A DNA stretch of 64,000 nucleotides from Globodera rostochiensis (lineage: Eukaryota > Nematoda > Chromadorea > Rhabditida > Heteroderidae). A program made the translations under genes and the position numbers. Below the pieces are notes generated by a model. It was not told where the DNA came from and did no database searches. It worked only from the letters and a program-made list of their open reading frames with translations. The DNA is taken from assembly GCA_018350325.1 (NCBI GenBank), contig JAEVLN010000021.1, positions 1 through 64,000 of the forward strand, given 5' to 3'. Positions 33,056 through 43,689 of this stretch are shown one piece after another (the first letter of the stretch is position 1; each line of letters opens with the position of its first letter).

Positions 33056-35200
33056 AGTTCTCTCTAAAATCGTTATATTCTCTGGATAATGCTGAACGCT
33101 GTCGCGTGAGTTGTGTCCGAAAGGCTCGTGCCAGAGAGATAATATAGATTCGCAACTTTAGCTAAAAACCTACAGTTCTCTCTAAATCGTTATTATCTCT
33201 GGATAATTGCTGAAACGCTGTCGCGTGAGTTGCGTCCGAAAGGCTCGTGCCAGAGAGATCAATACAAGATTCGCAAATTTTATCCTCATAGCTAAAAACC
33301 TACAGTTCTCTCTAAAATCGTTATTATTCTCTGGATAATTGCTGAACGCTGTCGCGTGAGTTGTGTCCAAAGGCTCGTGCCAGAGAGATCAATATAAGAT
33401 TCGCAAATTTTATCCTCATAGCTAAAAGCCTACAGTTCTCTCAAAAATCGTTATTATTCTCTGGATAATTGCTGAACGCTGTCGCGTGAGTTGTGTCCAA
33501 AGGCTCGTGCCAGAGAGATCAATAATTTCGCAAATTTTATCCTCATAGCTAAAAACATACAGTTCTCTCTAAAATCGTTATTATTCTCTGGATAATTGCT
33601 GAACGCTGTCGCGTGAGTTGTGTCCGAAAGGCTCGTGCCAGAGAGATCAATATAAGATTCGCAAATTTTATCCTCATAGCTAAAAACCTACAGTTCTCTC
33701 TAAAATCGTTATTATTCTCTGGATAATTGCTGAACGCTGTCGCGTGAGTTGTGTCCGAAAGGCTCGTGCAGAGAGATTAATATAAGATTCGCAACTTTTA
33801 TCCTCATAGGCTAAAAACCTACAGTTCTCTCTAAAATCGTTATTATTCTCTGGATAATTGCTGTAACGCTGTCGCGTGAGTTGTGTCCGAAAGGCTCGTG
33901 CCAGAGAGATCAATATAAGATTCGCAACTTTTATCCTCATAGCTAAAAACCTACAGTTCTCTCTAAAATCGTTATTATTCTCTGGATAATTGCTGAACGC
34001 TGTCGCGTGAGTTGTGTCCGAAAGGCTCGTGCCAGAGAGATCAATATAAGATTCGCAAATTTTATCCTCATAGCTAAAAACCTACAGTTCTCTCTAAAAT
34101 CGTTATTATTCTCTGGATAATTGCTGAACGCTGTCGCGTGAGTTGTGTCCGAAAGGCTCGTGCCAGAGAGATCAATATAAGATTCGCAAATTTTATCCTC
34201 ATAGCTAAAAACCTACAGTTCTCTCTAAAATCGTTATTATTCTCTGGATAATTGCTGAACGCTGTCGCATGAGTTGTGTCCGAAAGGCTCGTGCCAGAGA
34301 GATTAATATAAGATTCGCAACTTTTATCCTCATAGGCTAAAAACCTACAGTTCTCTCTAAAATCGTTATTATTCTCTGGATAATTGCTGTAACGCTGTCG
34401 CGTGAGTTGTGTCCGAAAGGCTCGTGCCAGAGAGATCAATATAAGATTCGCAAATTTTATCCTCATAGCTAAAAACCTACAGTTCTCTCTAAAATCGTTA
34501 TTATTCTCTGGATAATTGCTGAACGCTGTCGCGTGAGTTGTGTCCGAAAGGCTCGTGCCAGAGAGATCAATATAAGATTCGCAAATTTTATCCTCATAGC
34601 TAAAAACCTACAGTTCTCTCTAAAATCGTTATTATTCTCTGGATAATTGCTGAACGCTGTCGCGTGAGTTGTGTCCAAAGGCTCGTGCCAGAGAGATTCA
34701 ATATAAGATTCGCAACTTTTATCCTCATAGCTAAAAACCTACAGTTCTCTCTAAAATCGTTATTATTCTCTGGATAATTGCTGAACGCTGTCGCGTGAGT
34801 TGCTGTCCGAAAGGCTCGTGCCAGAGAGATCAATACAAGATTCGCAAATTTTATCCTCATAGCTAAAAACCTACAGTTCTCTCTAAAATCGTTATTATTC
34901 TCTGGATAATTGCTGAACGCTGTCGCGTGAGTTGTGTCCGAAAAGGCTCGTGCCAGAGAGATCAATATAGATTCGCAACTTTTATCCTCATAGCTAAAAA
35001 CCTACAGTTCTCTCTAAAAATCGTTATTATTCTCTGGATAATTGCTGAACGCTGTCGCGTGAGTTGTGTCCGAAAAGGCTCGTGCCAGAGAGATCAATAA
35101 GATTTCGCAAATTTTATCCTCATAGCTAAAAACCTACAGTTCTCTCTAAAATCGTTATTATTCTCTGGATAATTGCTGAACGCTGTCGCGTGAGTGTTTC
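33056..35200. repeat. Satellite, right block 1 (about 16 units)
   Basis: Near-identical units, but with the variants GCAACTTTTATCC and CCGAAAAGG instead of the GCAACATTT variant common on the left. Several units carry small indels (TGTAACGCTG, AGAGATTCAAT). Confidence 0.95.
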
Positions 35201-35695
35201 CCAAAAGGGGCCCGGATAATTAAGTTCGCAAATTTTCCCCGAAAAACTTTTCCCAAAATTTTTTATTCCTTTTTCTAAAACCCCTAGTTTTCCAAATTCC
35301 AAAGGATAATTAAGTTCGAAAATTTTTTTCCCCAAGCTCCAAGTTTTAAAAAAAAATTTTCCCATTTTTTGGGGGCCCTAGTTTTCCCAAAAACTTTTCC
35401 GGGATAATTAAGTTAAATTTTCCGTTTAAAAAAAGTTTTTAAAAATCGATTTTCCTATAGAAAAACCCCTAGTTTTCCCAAAGGTTCCGGAAAATTTTTA
35501 AAAAAGTTCGCAAATTTTCCCCAAAAAAAACTCTTTTCCCCCAAAATCATTATTTCGGAAATTCTAAGTTTCCTGAGTTTTCCCAAAATCGTAAAATCAA
35601 AAATTCGCAATTTTTCCTATGAAAAAAACTTTTTTAAAATCAATTCCAATTTTTTAAAGTTTCCTAGTTTAAAAGGGTAGGTCTCTCCCGCACCC
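35200..35695. repeat. Second degraded satellite segment
   Basis: About 500 bp of homopolymer-rich remnants (TTCGCAAATTTTCCCC, GGATAATTAAG), ending in a GC-rich junction CTCTCCCGCACCCCCGCC before intact units resume abruptly. Confidence 0.8.
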
Positions 35696-37815
35696 CCGCC
35701 TGCGCTGAGTTGTGTCCGAAAGGCTCGTGCCAGAGAGATTAATAAGATTCGCAACTTTTAACCTCATAGGTAAAAACCTACAGTTCTCTCTAAAATCGTT
35801 ATTATTCTCTGGATAATTGCTGAACGCTGTCGCATGAGTTGTGTCCGAAAGGCTCGTGCCAGAGAGATTAATATAAGATTCGCAACTTTTATCCTCATAG
35901 GTAAAAACCTACAGTTCTCTCTAAAATCGTTATTATTCTCTGGATAATTGCTGAACGCTGTCGCATGAGTTGTGTCCGAAAGGCTCGTGCCAGAGAGATT
36001 AATATAAGATTCGCAACTTTTATCCTCATAGGTAAAAACCTACAGTTCTCTCTAAAATCGTTATTATTCTCTGGATAATTGCTGAACGCTGTCGCGTGAG
36101 TTGCGTCCGAAAGGCTCGTGCCAGAGAGATCAATACAAGATTCGCAACTTTTATCCTCATAGCTAAAAACCTACAGTTCTCTCTAAAATCGTTATTATTC
36201 TCTGGATAATTGCTGAACGCTGTCGCGTGAGTTGCGTCCGAAAGGCTCGTGCCAGAGAGATCAATACAAGATTCGCAAATTTTATCCTCATAGCTAAAAA
36301 CCTACAGTTCTCTCTAAAATCGTTATTATTCTCTGGATAATTGCTGAACGCTGTCGCGTGAGTTGTGTCCAAAAGGCTCGTGCCAGAGAGATCAATATAA
36401 GATTCGCAAATTTTATCCTCATAGCTAAAAGCCTACAGTTCTCTCAAAAATCGTTATTATTCTCTGGATAATTGCTGAACGCTGTCGCGTGAGTTGTGTC
36501 CAAAAGGCTCGTGCCAGAGAGATCAATAATTTTCGCAAATTTTATCCTCATAGCTAAAAACATACAGTTCTCTCTAAAATCGTTATTATTCTCTGGATAA
36601 TTGCTGTAAGCTGTTGCGTGAGATGTGTCCGAAAGGCTCGTGCCAGAGAGATTAATATAAGATTCGCAACTTTTATCGTTATAGCGAAAAACCTACAGTT
36701 CTCTCTAAAATCGTCCGACAGTTCTCTCTAAAATCGTTATTATTCCCTGGATAATTGCTGAACGCTGTCACGTGAGTTGTGTCCGAAAGGCTCGTGCAAG
36801 AGAGATTAATATAAGATTCGCAACTTTTATCCTCATAGGTAAAAACCTACAGTTCTCTCAAAAATCGTTATTATTCTCTGGATAATTGCTGTAAGCTGTC
36901 GCGTGAGTTGTGTCCGAAAGGCTCGTGTCAGAGAGATCAATATAAGATTCGCAACTTTTATCCTCATAGCTAAAAACCTACAGTTCTCTCTAAAATCGTT
37001 ATTATTCTCTGGATAATTGCTGAACGCTGTCGCGTGAGTTGCGTCCGAAAGGCTCGTGCCAGAGAGATCAATACAAGATTCGCAAATTTTATCCTCATAG
37101 CTAAAAACCTACAGTTCTCTCTAAAATCGTTATTATTCTCTGGATAATTGCTGAACGCTGTCGCATGAGTTGTGTCCGAAAGGCTCGTGCCAGAGAGATT
37201 AATATAAGATTCGCAACTTTTATCCTCATAGGTAAAAACCTACAGTTCTCTCTAAAATCGTTATTATTCTCTGGATAATTGCTGAACGCTGTCGCATGAT
37301 TTGTGTCCGAAAGACTCGTGCCAGAGAGATCAATATAAGATACGCAAATTTTATCCTCATAGCTAAAAACCTACAGTTCTCTCTAAAATCGTTATTATTC
37401 CCTGGATAATTGCTGAACGCTGTCACGTGACTTGTGTCCGAAAGGCTCGTGCCAGAGAGATCAATATAAGATTCGCAACTTTTGTCCTCATAGGTAAAAA
37501 CCTACAGTTCTCTCTAAAATCGTTATTATTCTCTGGATAATTGCTGAACGCTGTCGCGTGAGTTGCGTCCGAAAGGCTCGTGCCAGAGAGATCAATATAA
37601 GATTCGCAAATTTTATCCTCATAGCTAAAAACATACAGTTCTCTCTAAAATCGTTATTATTCTCTGGATAATTGCTGAACGCTGTCGCATGAGTTGTGTC
37701 CGAAAGGCTCGTGCCAGAGAGATTAATATAAGATTCGCAACTTTTATCCTCATAGGTAAAAACTACAGTTCTTTCTAAAATTGTTATTATTCTCTGGATA
37801 TTTGCTGTAAGCTGT
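35696..37815. repeat. Satellite, right block 2 (about 16 units)
   Basis: Units with GAGATTAATATAAG and CATAGGTAAAAACC variants predominate. One unit near 36715 has a partial internal duplication (ACAGTTCTCTCTAAAATCG). The array ends at CTGTAAGCTGTT/AATG. Confidence 0.95.
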
Positions 37816-38150
37816 TAATGTTGAAATTGAAATTCATATATTTTTTTATTAAGTATTTACCTTTGCTTATTTCGATATTGTAGAAAAAAGGGGACAAATT
37901 TTTTGAATATTTTTATCAACGGTCTCATTTAAATAATATTTTTATATGCCAGATGCTTTAATACATACAATACATAAATCAATTTATATGCATATCAATT
38001 AATATTACTTTAATATCAGGTTTTTATTCATAATCAATAAAAGAGAATATAACAAATAACGTGCATTAAATTATCATTTTTGAATAAGAATTATATTGAG
38101 CTACATATAAATGACAATGATTTAATTCTAGATAATGCTAAAACTAAAGT
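37816..38150. other. AT-rich gap
   Basis: Nothing recognised between the satellite end and the next island. Confidence 0.5.
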
Positions 38151-38154
38151 TTAA

Positions 38155-38295
38155 ATAAAACTGAAATATTTATTAAAAGGTGAACAATTCAAAAGGCAAT
38201 TATGTGATGGCTTCCTTAATCGAGGTTGGACAATAGAACTTTGTCACGGACATGATAAGAGACTGGCAGAATTGATTCATTTGCCCATTGTTTAA
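38155..38295 (+). CDS. Open frame, 46 aa, unknown product
   Basis: Open from TAA to TAA. The core reads EQFKRQLCDGFLNRGW, TIELCHGHDKRLAEL, then IHLPIV: well-balanced, with His, Cys and Trp. No ATG at the start. Probably a single exon. Function unknown. Confidence 0.45.
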   Translation: MKLKYLLKGEQFKRQLCDGFLNRGWTIELCHGHDKRLAELIHLPIV

Positions 38296-38653
38296 AAAAA
38301 AGTTCTGAAATATATTAAAAATATAAATAAATATATATATTGCAACTTTGCTTAGTGACAGTATTTAAAATAATATCCAACTTATTTAAATACCCTTATA
38401 TATATATTGAATAAAATTTTCAACATTTTTAGGCTCTACTAATCAATTAAAGAAAGAATGATAATTCATGCAAAAAACAAAATTTTTCTCTGTTCTTAAT
38501 GAAAAAATCATATAATGGAAGTAATAATATAAATAGCTTTTTAAACAAAGCTCTCTAACTATTATAACAAGTATGACTAGCTTTCAGCTTATAACTAAAA
38601 ATATAAACTCTAAAACCGTATTTAAATTGTTAATTAATAAATTATTTAAATAA

Positions 38654-38767
38654 TTTTTAAAAAACAATTATCGAGAACTGTACAAGAAGATTGCTGAACC
38701 AGCTGCAGAAGGTTTCGCATACGGTGTCATTAGCGGATGTTGTATAATTTATAAAAATATGCCATAA
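38654..38767 (+). CDS. Open frame, 37 aa, unknown product
   Basis: Contains ELYKKIAEPAAEGFAYG followed by VISGCCIIYK, a Gly/Ala/Cys-rich hydrophobic end. The +1 frame is also open (CTRRLLNQLQKVSHTVS), so the reading is uncertain. GC-richer than flanks. Confidence 0.36.
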   Translation, partial: FLKNNYRELYKKIAEPAAEGFAYGVISGCCIIYKNMP

Positions 38768-38818
38768 AATTTTTTATTTGTTAATTGATTACGTAATGCT
38801 CGTTATTTAAATAAATAA

Positions 38819-38923
38819 GAAACCTATACATTACTTAAGAGTGCACGTACTTCTTGCCCGCACTGTTCGCTGATGATTAATCTCTATCATCCCCCAGAAA
38901 TTATTCTTTGCGATCTAATGTAG
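38819..38923 (+). CDS. Open frame with CPHC motif, 34 aa
   Basis: Reads KSARTSCPHCSLMINLYHPP, then EIILCDLM and TAG. One CxxC pair and a later Cys could bind metal or form disulfides, but too little is present to assign a domain. No ATG; likely an exon. Confidence 0.4.
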   Translation, partial: ETYTLLKSARTSCPHCSLMINLYHPPEIILCDLM

Positions 38924-39323
38924 CCAATCTTAATTTAAATTTACATGAAAATTTTTTTTTCAGATACTGTTTAAAATTTAATTTATCGTCTAAAAACCCA
39001 ACCCCAATATTGTCTAACAAGATTTTGTATTCTAAAACCAGAGAGTTGTATAAAAACAATTTAGTCGTTTAAAGTTATTTAAAAATCTTTCTAAAAAATC
39101 CTTTTACAAAGTTTTTACTTAATATGATTCTAGATTAAAAAGAGATCAATACATCAATTTATACCTTAATTTATACTAAAATATATCAATCTTAATCTTG
39201 ATATAATATTTAAACCAAAGCAAAAATCATATGCTAATTTTCTTCAAGGCAATGCAAAGTCTGAATTATTTTAATAAATGATAAATATGAGTAAGGCTGG
39301 TTAAGATGATTACTATCATCAAA

Positions 39324-39472
39324 TTTAAAAGAAATTAAGTGCAAAACAACAACACCAAATTAATTAATGATCTAAATGTTCCAAAAAGCCTTGGAATTGA
39401 TGATAAAATCTATTATGGTGATAATAGCGGTGTGCTTCGACGTCCATAAACCTAGTGAAAAACAAACAATTA
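39324..39472 (+). repeat. Right copy of the inverted duplicated segment
   Basis: Matches the reverse complement of 18683-18833 over ~150 bp. Together the two copies form an inverted pair flanking the satellite, 2.7 kb from its left edge and 1.5 kb from its right edge. Confidence 0.85.
39339..39449 (+). CDS. Open frame in duplicated segment, right copy (36 aa)
   Basis: Frame ends VPKSLGIDDKIYYGDNSG, VLRRP, TAA, with most differences from the left copy conservative or in the N-terminal part. No ATG; probably the last exon of a duplicated gene. Family unknown. Confidence 0.45.
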   Translation: MQNNNTKLINDLNVPKSLGIDDKIYYGDNSGVLRRP

Positions 39473-39551
39473 GATAATATATCTATTTTATTCACAAAGT
39501 AAATAAAATATTGTCTTTATATTTAATCCATAAATAAAATTAAGACCATAA

Positions 39552-39722
39552 TGTGTCTTTTCAAAAGCTTTTAAAAAAAAGAAAATACGTCCAGCAGATG
39601 AACTATTTGAATACCTAAATATATTACAAATTGAGCTTAAATGCATCGTACCACCATACAAAAGGTTGATTTCGCCAATTCTTCTGCACTACGGCTATGG
39701 TCACCAAGTGCGCGGGCGGTAA
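39552..39722 (+). CDS. Open frame, 56 aa, unknown product
   Basis: Open from TAA to TAA. The C-terminal 45 residues look like structured protein: RPADELFEYLNILQIELKC, then PPYKRLISPILLHYGYG and a basic end. AT-rich Lys codons precede it. It lies 100 bp after the duplicated segment on the same strand and could be a following exon. Not recognised. Confidence 0.47.
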   Translation, partial: CVFSKAFKKKKIRPADELFEYLNILQIELKCIVPPYKRLISPILLHYGYGHQVRGR

Positions 39723-39883
39723 TATGTAAAATTTTAACTTTGCTCATGACCTTGAATAAGAAAAAATAATCGAATCCAATCAAGATTTTACTATTCTTAA
39801 TGAAATTTTATTTGTGATAAAGGTAAATATATTTTTAAAAAATGTACAAATTTATTTATTTTGTAATTGCATATTTCACACAG

Positions 39884-39952
39884 CATAGGTACAGACAAAA
39901 TGATAATTGTTGTTCGCCACTCGAAGTACTGTCATTCAAGTTGGCAGAATAA
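39884..39952 (+). CDS. Candidate terminal exon, 22 aa
   Basis: Starts after ATATTTCACACAG; HRYRQNDNCCSPLEVLSF and a short end to TAA. The overlapping frame (MIIVVRHSKYCHSSW) is also open. Confidence 0.33.
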   Translation, partial: HRYRQNDNCCSPLEVLSFKLAE

Positions 39953-40052
39953 AATAATTTTATCATTGTAATATTGTTTCTAACTTTATTGCTTATTAAA
40001 CACAGAATTTTTCAAAGCTTGTATTAAGTAGTGTTAACATGTATAACATTAG

Positions 40053-40164
40053 GCAGATTTTCAACTTGCAAGTTTTCCATTTGTCTTAAGAAAATATTCA
40101 GAAGTTTTCAGCTGTGTTCCTTTTTGCCTCGACAGGTTCTATAGCTATGAAGCCAATCAAAAAG
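40053..40164 (+). CDS. Candidate internal exon, 37 codons
   Basis: Bounded by ACATTAG and AAAAAG/GTACGC, open throughout in phase 0 in and phase 1 out. Reads DFQLASFPFVLRKYSEVF, then CVPFCLDRFYSYEANQK. Two Cys three residues apart. Beyond the donor the same frame stays open through AT-rich codons, typical of intron read-through. Family unknown. Confidence 0.45.
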
Positions 40165-40339
40165 GTACGCTGATTTTAAGGTATAAATTAAAATTATATT
40201 ACTTGTCGGATAAGTTTAAAAATAAAAGACTTTATTTGAATAATTTGATTGAATTAATAATTTCTTATGCAATAAAAAATGTTTTGCAATTTATAATCTC
40301 TATTTGTTGATTATTCTTTATATGTTAATATTTGGAGTT

Positions 40340-40471
40340 TTAATAAATAATAATTATTTCCAATGGTCCCGCCCTTTCGGAACGTCGTAATCTCTCCAGC
40401 AAGCTCTCAAGTCGTTTTTGTTGTCCGGTATTCTTTAAACTTGCTGTTGGTTTTCCAAAATGCAATTGTAT
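40340..40471 (-). CDS. Charged helical open frame, 43 aa (reverse strand)
   Basis: Reverse frame reads NTGQQKRLESLLERLRRSER, an amphipathic, possibly coiled-coil helix. ACCAACAG upstream could be an acceptor. The forward strand has a 60-codon ATG frame that is hydrophobic and is the kind of sequence expected antisense to a charged helix, so the reverse strand is preferred. Confidence 0.38.
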   Translation of the reverse strand: MQLHFGKPTASLKNTGQQKRLESLLERLRRSERAGPLEIIIIY

Positions 40472-40614
40472 TTAATAAAGTCGTTAAATTTAATTTAATT
40501 TATTTCTTTGTTATTTTTTTAATATTTATTTGGTATCACAAATAAATCTAATTAAAAATTTACTGTATTATAAACTTAATGTAATTTTTTATTTATCTGA
40601 TAACGGTAAGTTAA

Positions 40615-40722
40615 TACTTGTTGAATTTTATAATTTTAATTTTTGACTTGCAAGCATGTGTTGCTTTAATGATTGAGTACCATTGTGCCTGTTGCTTACG
40701 AATTAGTGTTCCACACCTCTAG
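40615..40722 (+). CDS. Cys-rich open frame, 35 aa
   Basis: Ends DLQACVALMIEYHCACC, LRISVPHL, TAG. Four Cys in a short span suggest a disulfide-rich or metal-binding peptide, but no pattern could be matched. Confidence 0.35.
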   Translation, partial: YLLNFIILIFDLQACVALMIEYHCACCLRISVPHL

Positions 40723-41515
40723 TAAAATCAAGTCCCACACTTTCAATATTTAGGTAGTTTAAGAATAATTTGCTTTGTTTTCTATTAATTTTTTTGCGCC
40801 TTTGTAAATTTATTGATCAAATAAGATATCCGTTTCTCCGTATCATTTTCTCAATTTTAAATATTTAATTCAATTCGCATTTTATTGTCATTATATATAC
40901 TAAATCTCTGTGTTAAGATTTGTATTTCACATTTTGTAAACATAAATATTATAATTCAAATCGGATTTAAATTCGTGTTGAAAGTGTCCTTGCGGCAAAA
41001 TGTGTTTTTCGTAGGTTTTAGTGTTTCTAGTTATGAAAATATAATCTTAAAAAAATTTAAAAGTGTTAGAAATTTTGTGCAAAAATTGGCATATGATTTG
41101 AGTGCTTAACACCACACACATACAGACAATTCATTTTATAAATACTGCAGTATTATTTATCAATTAAATAAAATCGCTTGTCACCTTCAATGATGATTCA
41201 ATATTATTAGAAAATAAGTATTGATTTAATCCAAACCATAATCTGAATGTTTACAAAAATAAAAATATCAATTAACTAAATTGAATATTAATAAGAGAAA
41301 TTAATTCAATTGTTTATAAAATAATTTAAGATAAACGCATTTTTGAAAAATAATTTTACAAAATCAAAAGGAACAAAATAACAAGATTTTAAACAAAACA
41401 AATTCAATCTTTTCACTAATCTGATTAAAAGATGAATTAAATAAAGAAGAAAGCACAAGGATTTGGAATAATGTTGATTCTTTTGCACATTAGCAACAAA
41501 TAATGAACAATATTA
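40723..41515. other. AT-rich gap
   Basis: A 74-codon ATG frame (40885-41109) has a modestly coding-like stretch (KFVLKVSLRQNVFFVG) but is AT-rich at both ends. The rest is featureless. Confidence 0.3.
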
Positions 41516-41516
41516 A

Positions 41517-41618
41517 CTTATAACGCGATCCAATTTTAGCGACTCACGCAAACCTAACTTTTTAGGTGAGGAATTGGTTCCAAAACAAGAGGTCGGCACA
41601 AAATTAATAAATATTTAA
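41517..41618 (+). CDS. Open frame, 33 aa, unknown product
   Basis: Reads TRSNFSDSRKPNFLGEEL, VPKQEVGTKL, TAA. Polar, disordered-like composition. No ATG. Probable exon. Confidence 0.4.
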   Translation, partial: LITRSNFSDSRKPNFLGEELVPKQEVGTKLINI

Positions 41619-41895
41619 AATGAGAATTATTCTTCAAATATATTTCAATCGTCATTTGTGATAAATGAAGAGAAAACGAACGTTTCTTATGCTAAATCAA
41701 ATTCCAAGAATGTTTAGCATTTAATGGCTCACTCGATTTTTATCATACTTAATGATTGATTTTAAAATATTTAAAATTAATTTTAAAAAATATAAAATTT
41801 TTTTTAAATACCATCATTTAAACTAAATATTTGCTTAACAAAATATGCAATATAAAAAGGTAATTTTAAAAAATTAATTTTAGAATTAAAATAAG

Positions 41896-41988
41896 GGCCA
41901 AATTGGAGGTCAACCCAAAAAAAACCAATACCAAAAAACCCCAACTTTTGACCAAATATTGTTTGGGTCCAATTTTTCGGTCTCTAGT
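41896..41988. repeat. CCCAAA/TTTGGG element with TCGGTCTCTAG end
   Basis: Shorter relative of the element at 431-600: ACCCAAAAAAAACC, ACCAAATATTGTTTGGG, then TTTTTCGGTCTCTAGT. Confidence 0.65.
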
Positions 41989-41989
41989 T

Positions 41990-42475
41990 ATTAGTTTATT
42001 TCACATAGGTATGTTATTTTCCTTAAATAATAATTTCGTTTTTAGTGTTATTTTAAATATTCTTATTTAATTTGTATTGAAAATTACGGTGTGCTGCTTT
42101 AAATAGAAAATACATACTTTGCTATTTGTATTTAGCATATTGCAGTTGAAAATAATAATTAGTTAAAACCCTAACTTATATTTTAGTGATTGCATCTTTT
42201 ATGGCACACTTTTTTGACCTTTTTACAAACGAAAAGAAGTTAAATATTTCTTTAGAATATTTTTCAATAATTAAAAAAAATTGTGTTTTTATTATTAAAT
42301 TCTTTTCAGTATAATGTAATTTTTTTATACAATCAGTCTTATTTTAATAATTTATAATTTCTTGATTTATCATTTACAGGTATAGTTTTAGTTTCTAAAT
42401 TTTTGAGCAATTGCTGTGATGTCGCTTATAGAAAAGTTTAAAAATATTTTAAAACTCATAAATAAATGTTTATCC
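41990..42475. other. AT-rich gap
   Basis: Nothing supportable. Confidence 0.5.
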
Positions 42476-42480
42476 AATAA

Positions 42481-42606
42481 GAATTGGAAGCGTCCAAGGC
42501 TAAAAGTCATAAGCTGAAAAATATTAATAGAGCTGAACAAAATATCAACACAACGGGCCAAAGCGTGCGAACGGATTTCAATAAAACCAAGCCTGGGGAC
42601 AAATGA
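42481..42606 (+). CDS. Charged helical open frame, 41 aa
   Basis: After CCAATAAG the frame reads ELEASKAKSHKLKNINRAEQ, then NINTTGQSVRTDF and a Lys-rich end to TGA. Heptad-like spacing suggests a coiled coil of the kind seen in SNARE or BLOC-type proteins, but that is only a resemblance. A neighbouring frame (42419-42721) is open for 101 codons apart from one TGA; it is considered a shadow. Confidence 0.45.
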   Translation, partial: ELEASKAKSHKLKNINRAEQNINTTGQSVRTDFNKTKPGDK

Positions 42607-42990
42607 TGAGAAAAAGGAAAGAAGTAATAAGCAATTATTTGAAAGAAAAAAACATTTAAAAACTAAAATTTTATGGCTTAGGCCAAAGCTAAGCTATTGT
42701 TTTTATTGGAATCAAATATAAGTAAATCTATCCAAATATGATTTAATCATTACAGTCATTAAAGACATTACTTCGTCACTTTATTGTAATTCTTCAATGA
42801 AAAAGCAATTTTTTAAAAATAAGTCAGTTTTTGAAAATATCTTTCAAAAAAGAAAAGAAAGAAAAAATGGCAATCATTAAAAGATCTCCTCTGCCATAAG
42901 ATCTCAATAAATTAAATAATACTAAGTTATGCAACAAAGAAACGAATTTTAACATTTACTTGAGAGTTTAAAAAAGTATAATAATATTAA

Positions 42991-43107
42991 CAAAAACCAG
43001 AAAACATTGCAAATAATTATATTCTTATTGAATACGTATTAAAGTGGAGCATTGAAAACGGCTGTGAAAATTTCATGCATCTTAAAAAATTATTATATTC
43101 AAAATAA
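42991..43107 (+). CDS. Open frame, 38 aa, possibly BTB-like helix
   Basis: Reads PENIANNYILIEYVLKWSIE followed by NGCENFMHLKKLL. The spacing resembles the helices at the end of BTB/POZ domains (Y..L..C..F), which are abundant in nematode MATH-BTB proteins. No other BTB part is visible, so the assignment is weak. Confidence 0.38.
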   Translation, partial: QKPENIANNYILIEYVLKWSIENGCENFMHLKKLLYSK

Positions 43108-43414
43108 AAAAAAGGTTAACCCGTTGGACCTATGAAAAGTAAAATGGTCTGGACGTAAAACAATTATTTAATAAACGATAGAATAAAAAGTAAAGGAAAA
43201 AGGATAAAGTAAAATAAGTCTAAGTTTTATAATTTAAATTAAAAAACGGTGGCATTGTAAAGTTATGCTTCTTAATGAATTGAGAATATTATGTAAATAA
43301 TATTAAAAAATGGTATATCAAAAATATCCAAAATTAACCTTAAAAAATAATAAAATAATTAAGTGAAATTTGATATAAAAGTTTTATGATGGCATTGACC
43401 ATACAGCAGCATAT

Positions 43415-43618
43415 TTAGTTCTTCGAGGCTATGTGGTTAACTGCCAACCCCGATAATTTTGAATTAAATTGGATTTTTGGTACGTTGTTACTGCCCAAAG
43501 GTTGTGGGATCAAATCATACGGGCTCGGACAATTGAGTGTTCCCAAGTTTGGGAGGCCATAACTATTAATGAGCTTTGTTTCATTTGAAGACACTGGAAC
43601 AGTAAATAAGCGAGGCAT
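43415..43618 (-). CDS. ORF, 67 aa (strand uncertain)
   Basis: Reverse strand: ATG, MPRLFTVPVSSNETKLINSY and a Pro/Ser/Leu-rich remainder to a stop. Forward strand, 43419-43562, is also fully open after ATATTTAG (EAMWLTANPDNFELNW, then GLGQLSVPKFGRP and TAA). The region is GC-richer than its flanks. Both readings are protein-like; one must be false. Confidence 0.35.
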   Translation of the reverse strand: MPRLFTVPVSSNETKLINSYGLPNLGTLNCPSPYDLIPQPLGSNNVPKIQFNSKLSGLAVNHIASKN

Positions 43619-43689
43619 CTCACAACTTTTCGAAAAAATCCATGTTTTATTACAACAAAATATTGTTTTCTATTAATTTCTACATTGTA

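Noticed and set aside
22972..37426. Dozens of 60-130 codon ORFs inside the satellite, mostly on the reverse strand
   Set aside because: They are the same few repeat-encoded peptides (for example NYPENNNDFRENCRFLA). The ~131-bp period is not a multiple of three, so they end or switch frame at unit boundaries and depend on small indels. They are by-products of a stop-poor repeat.
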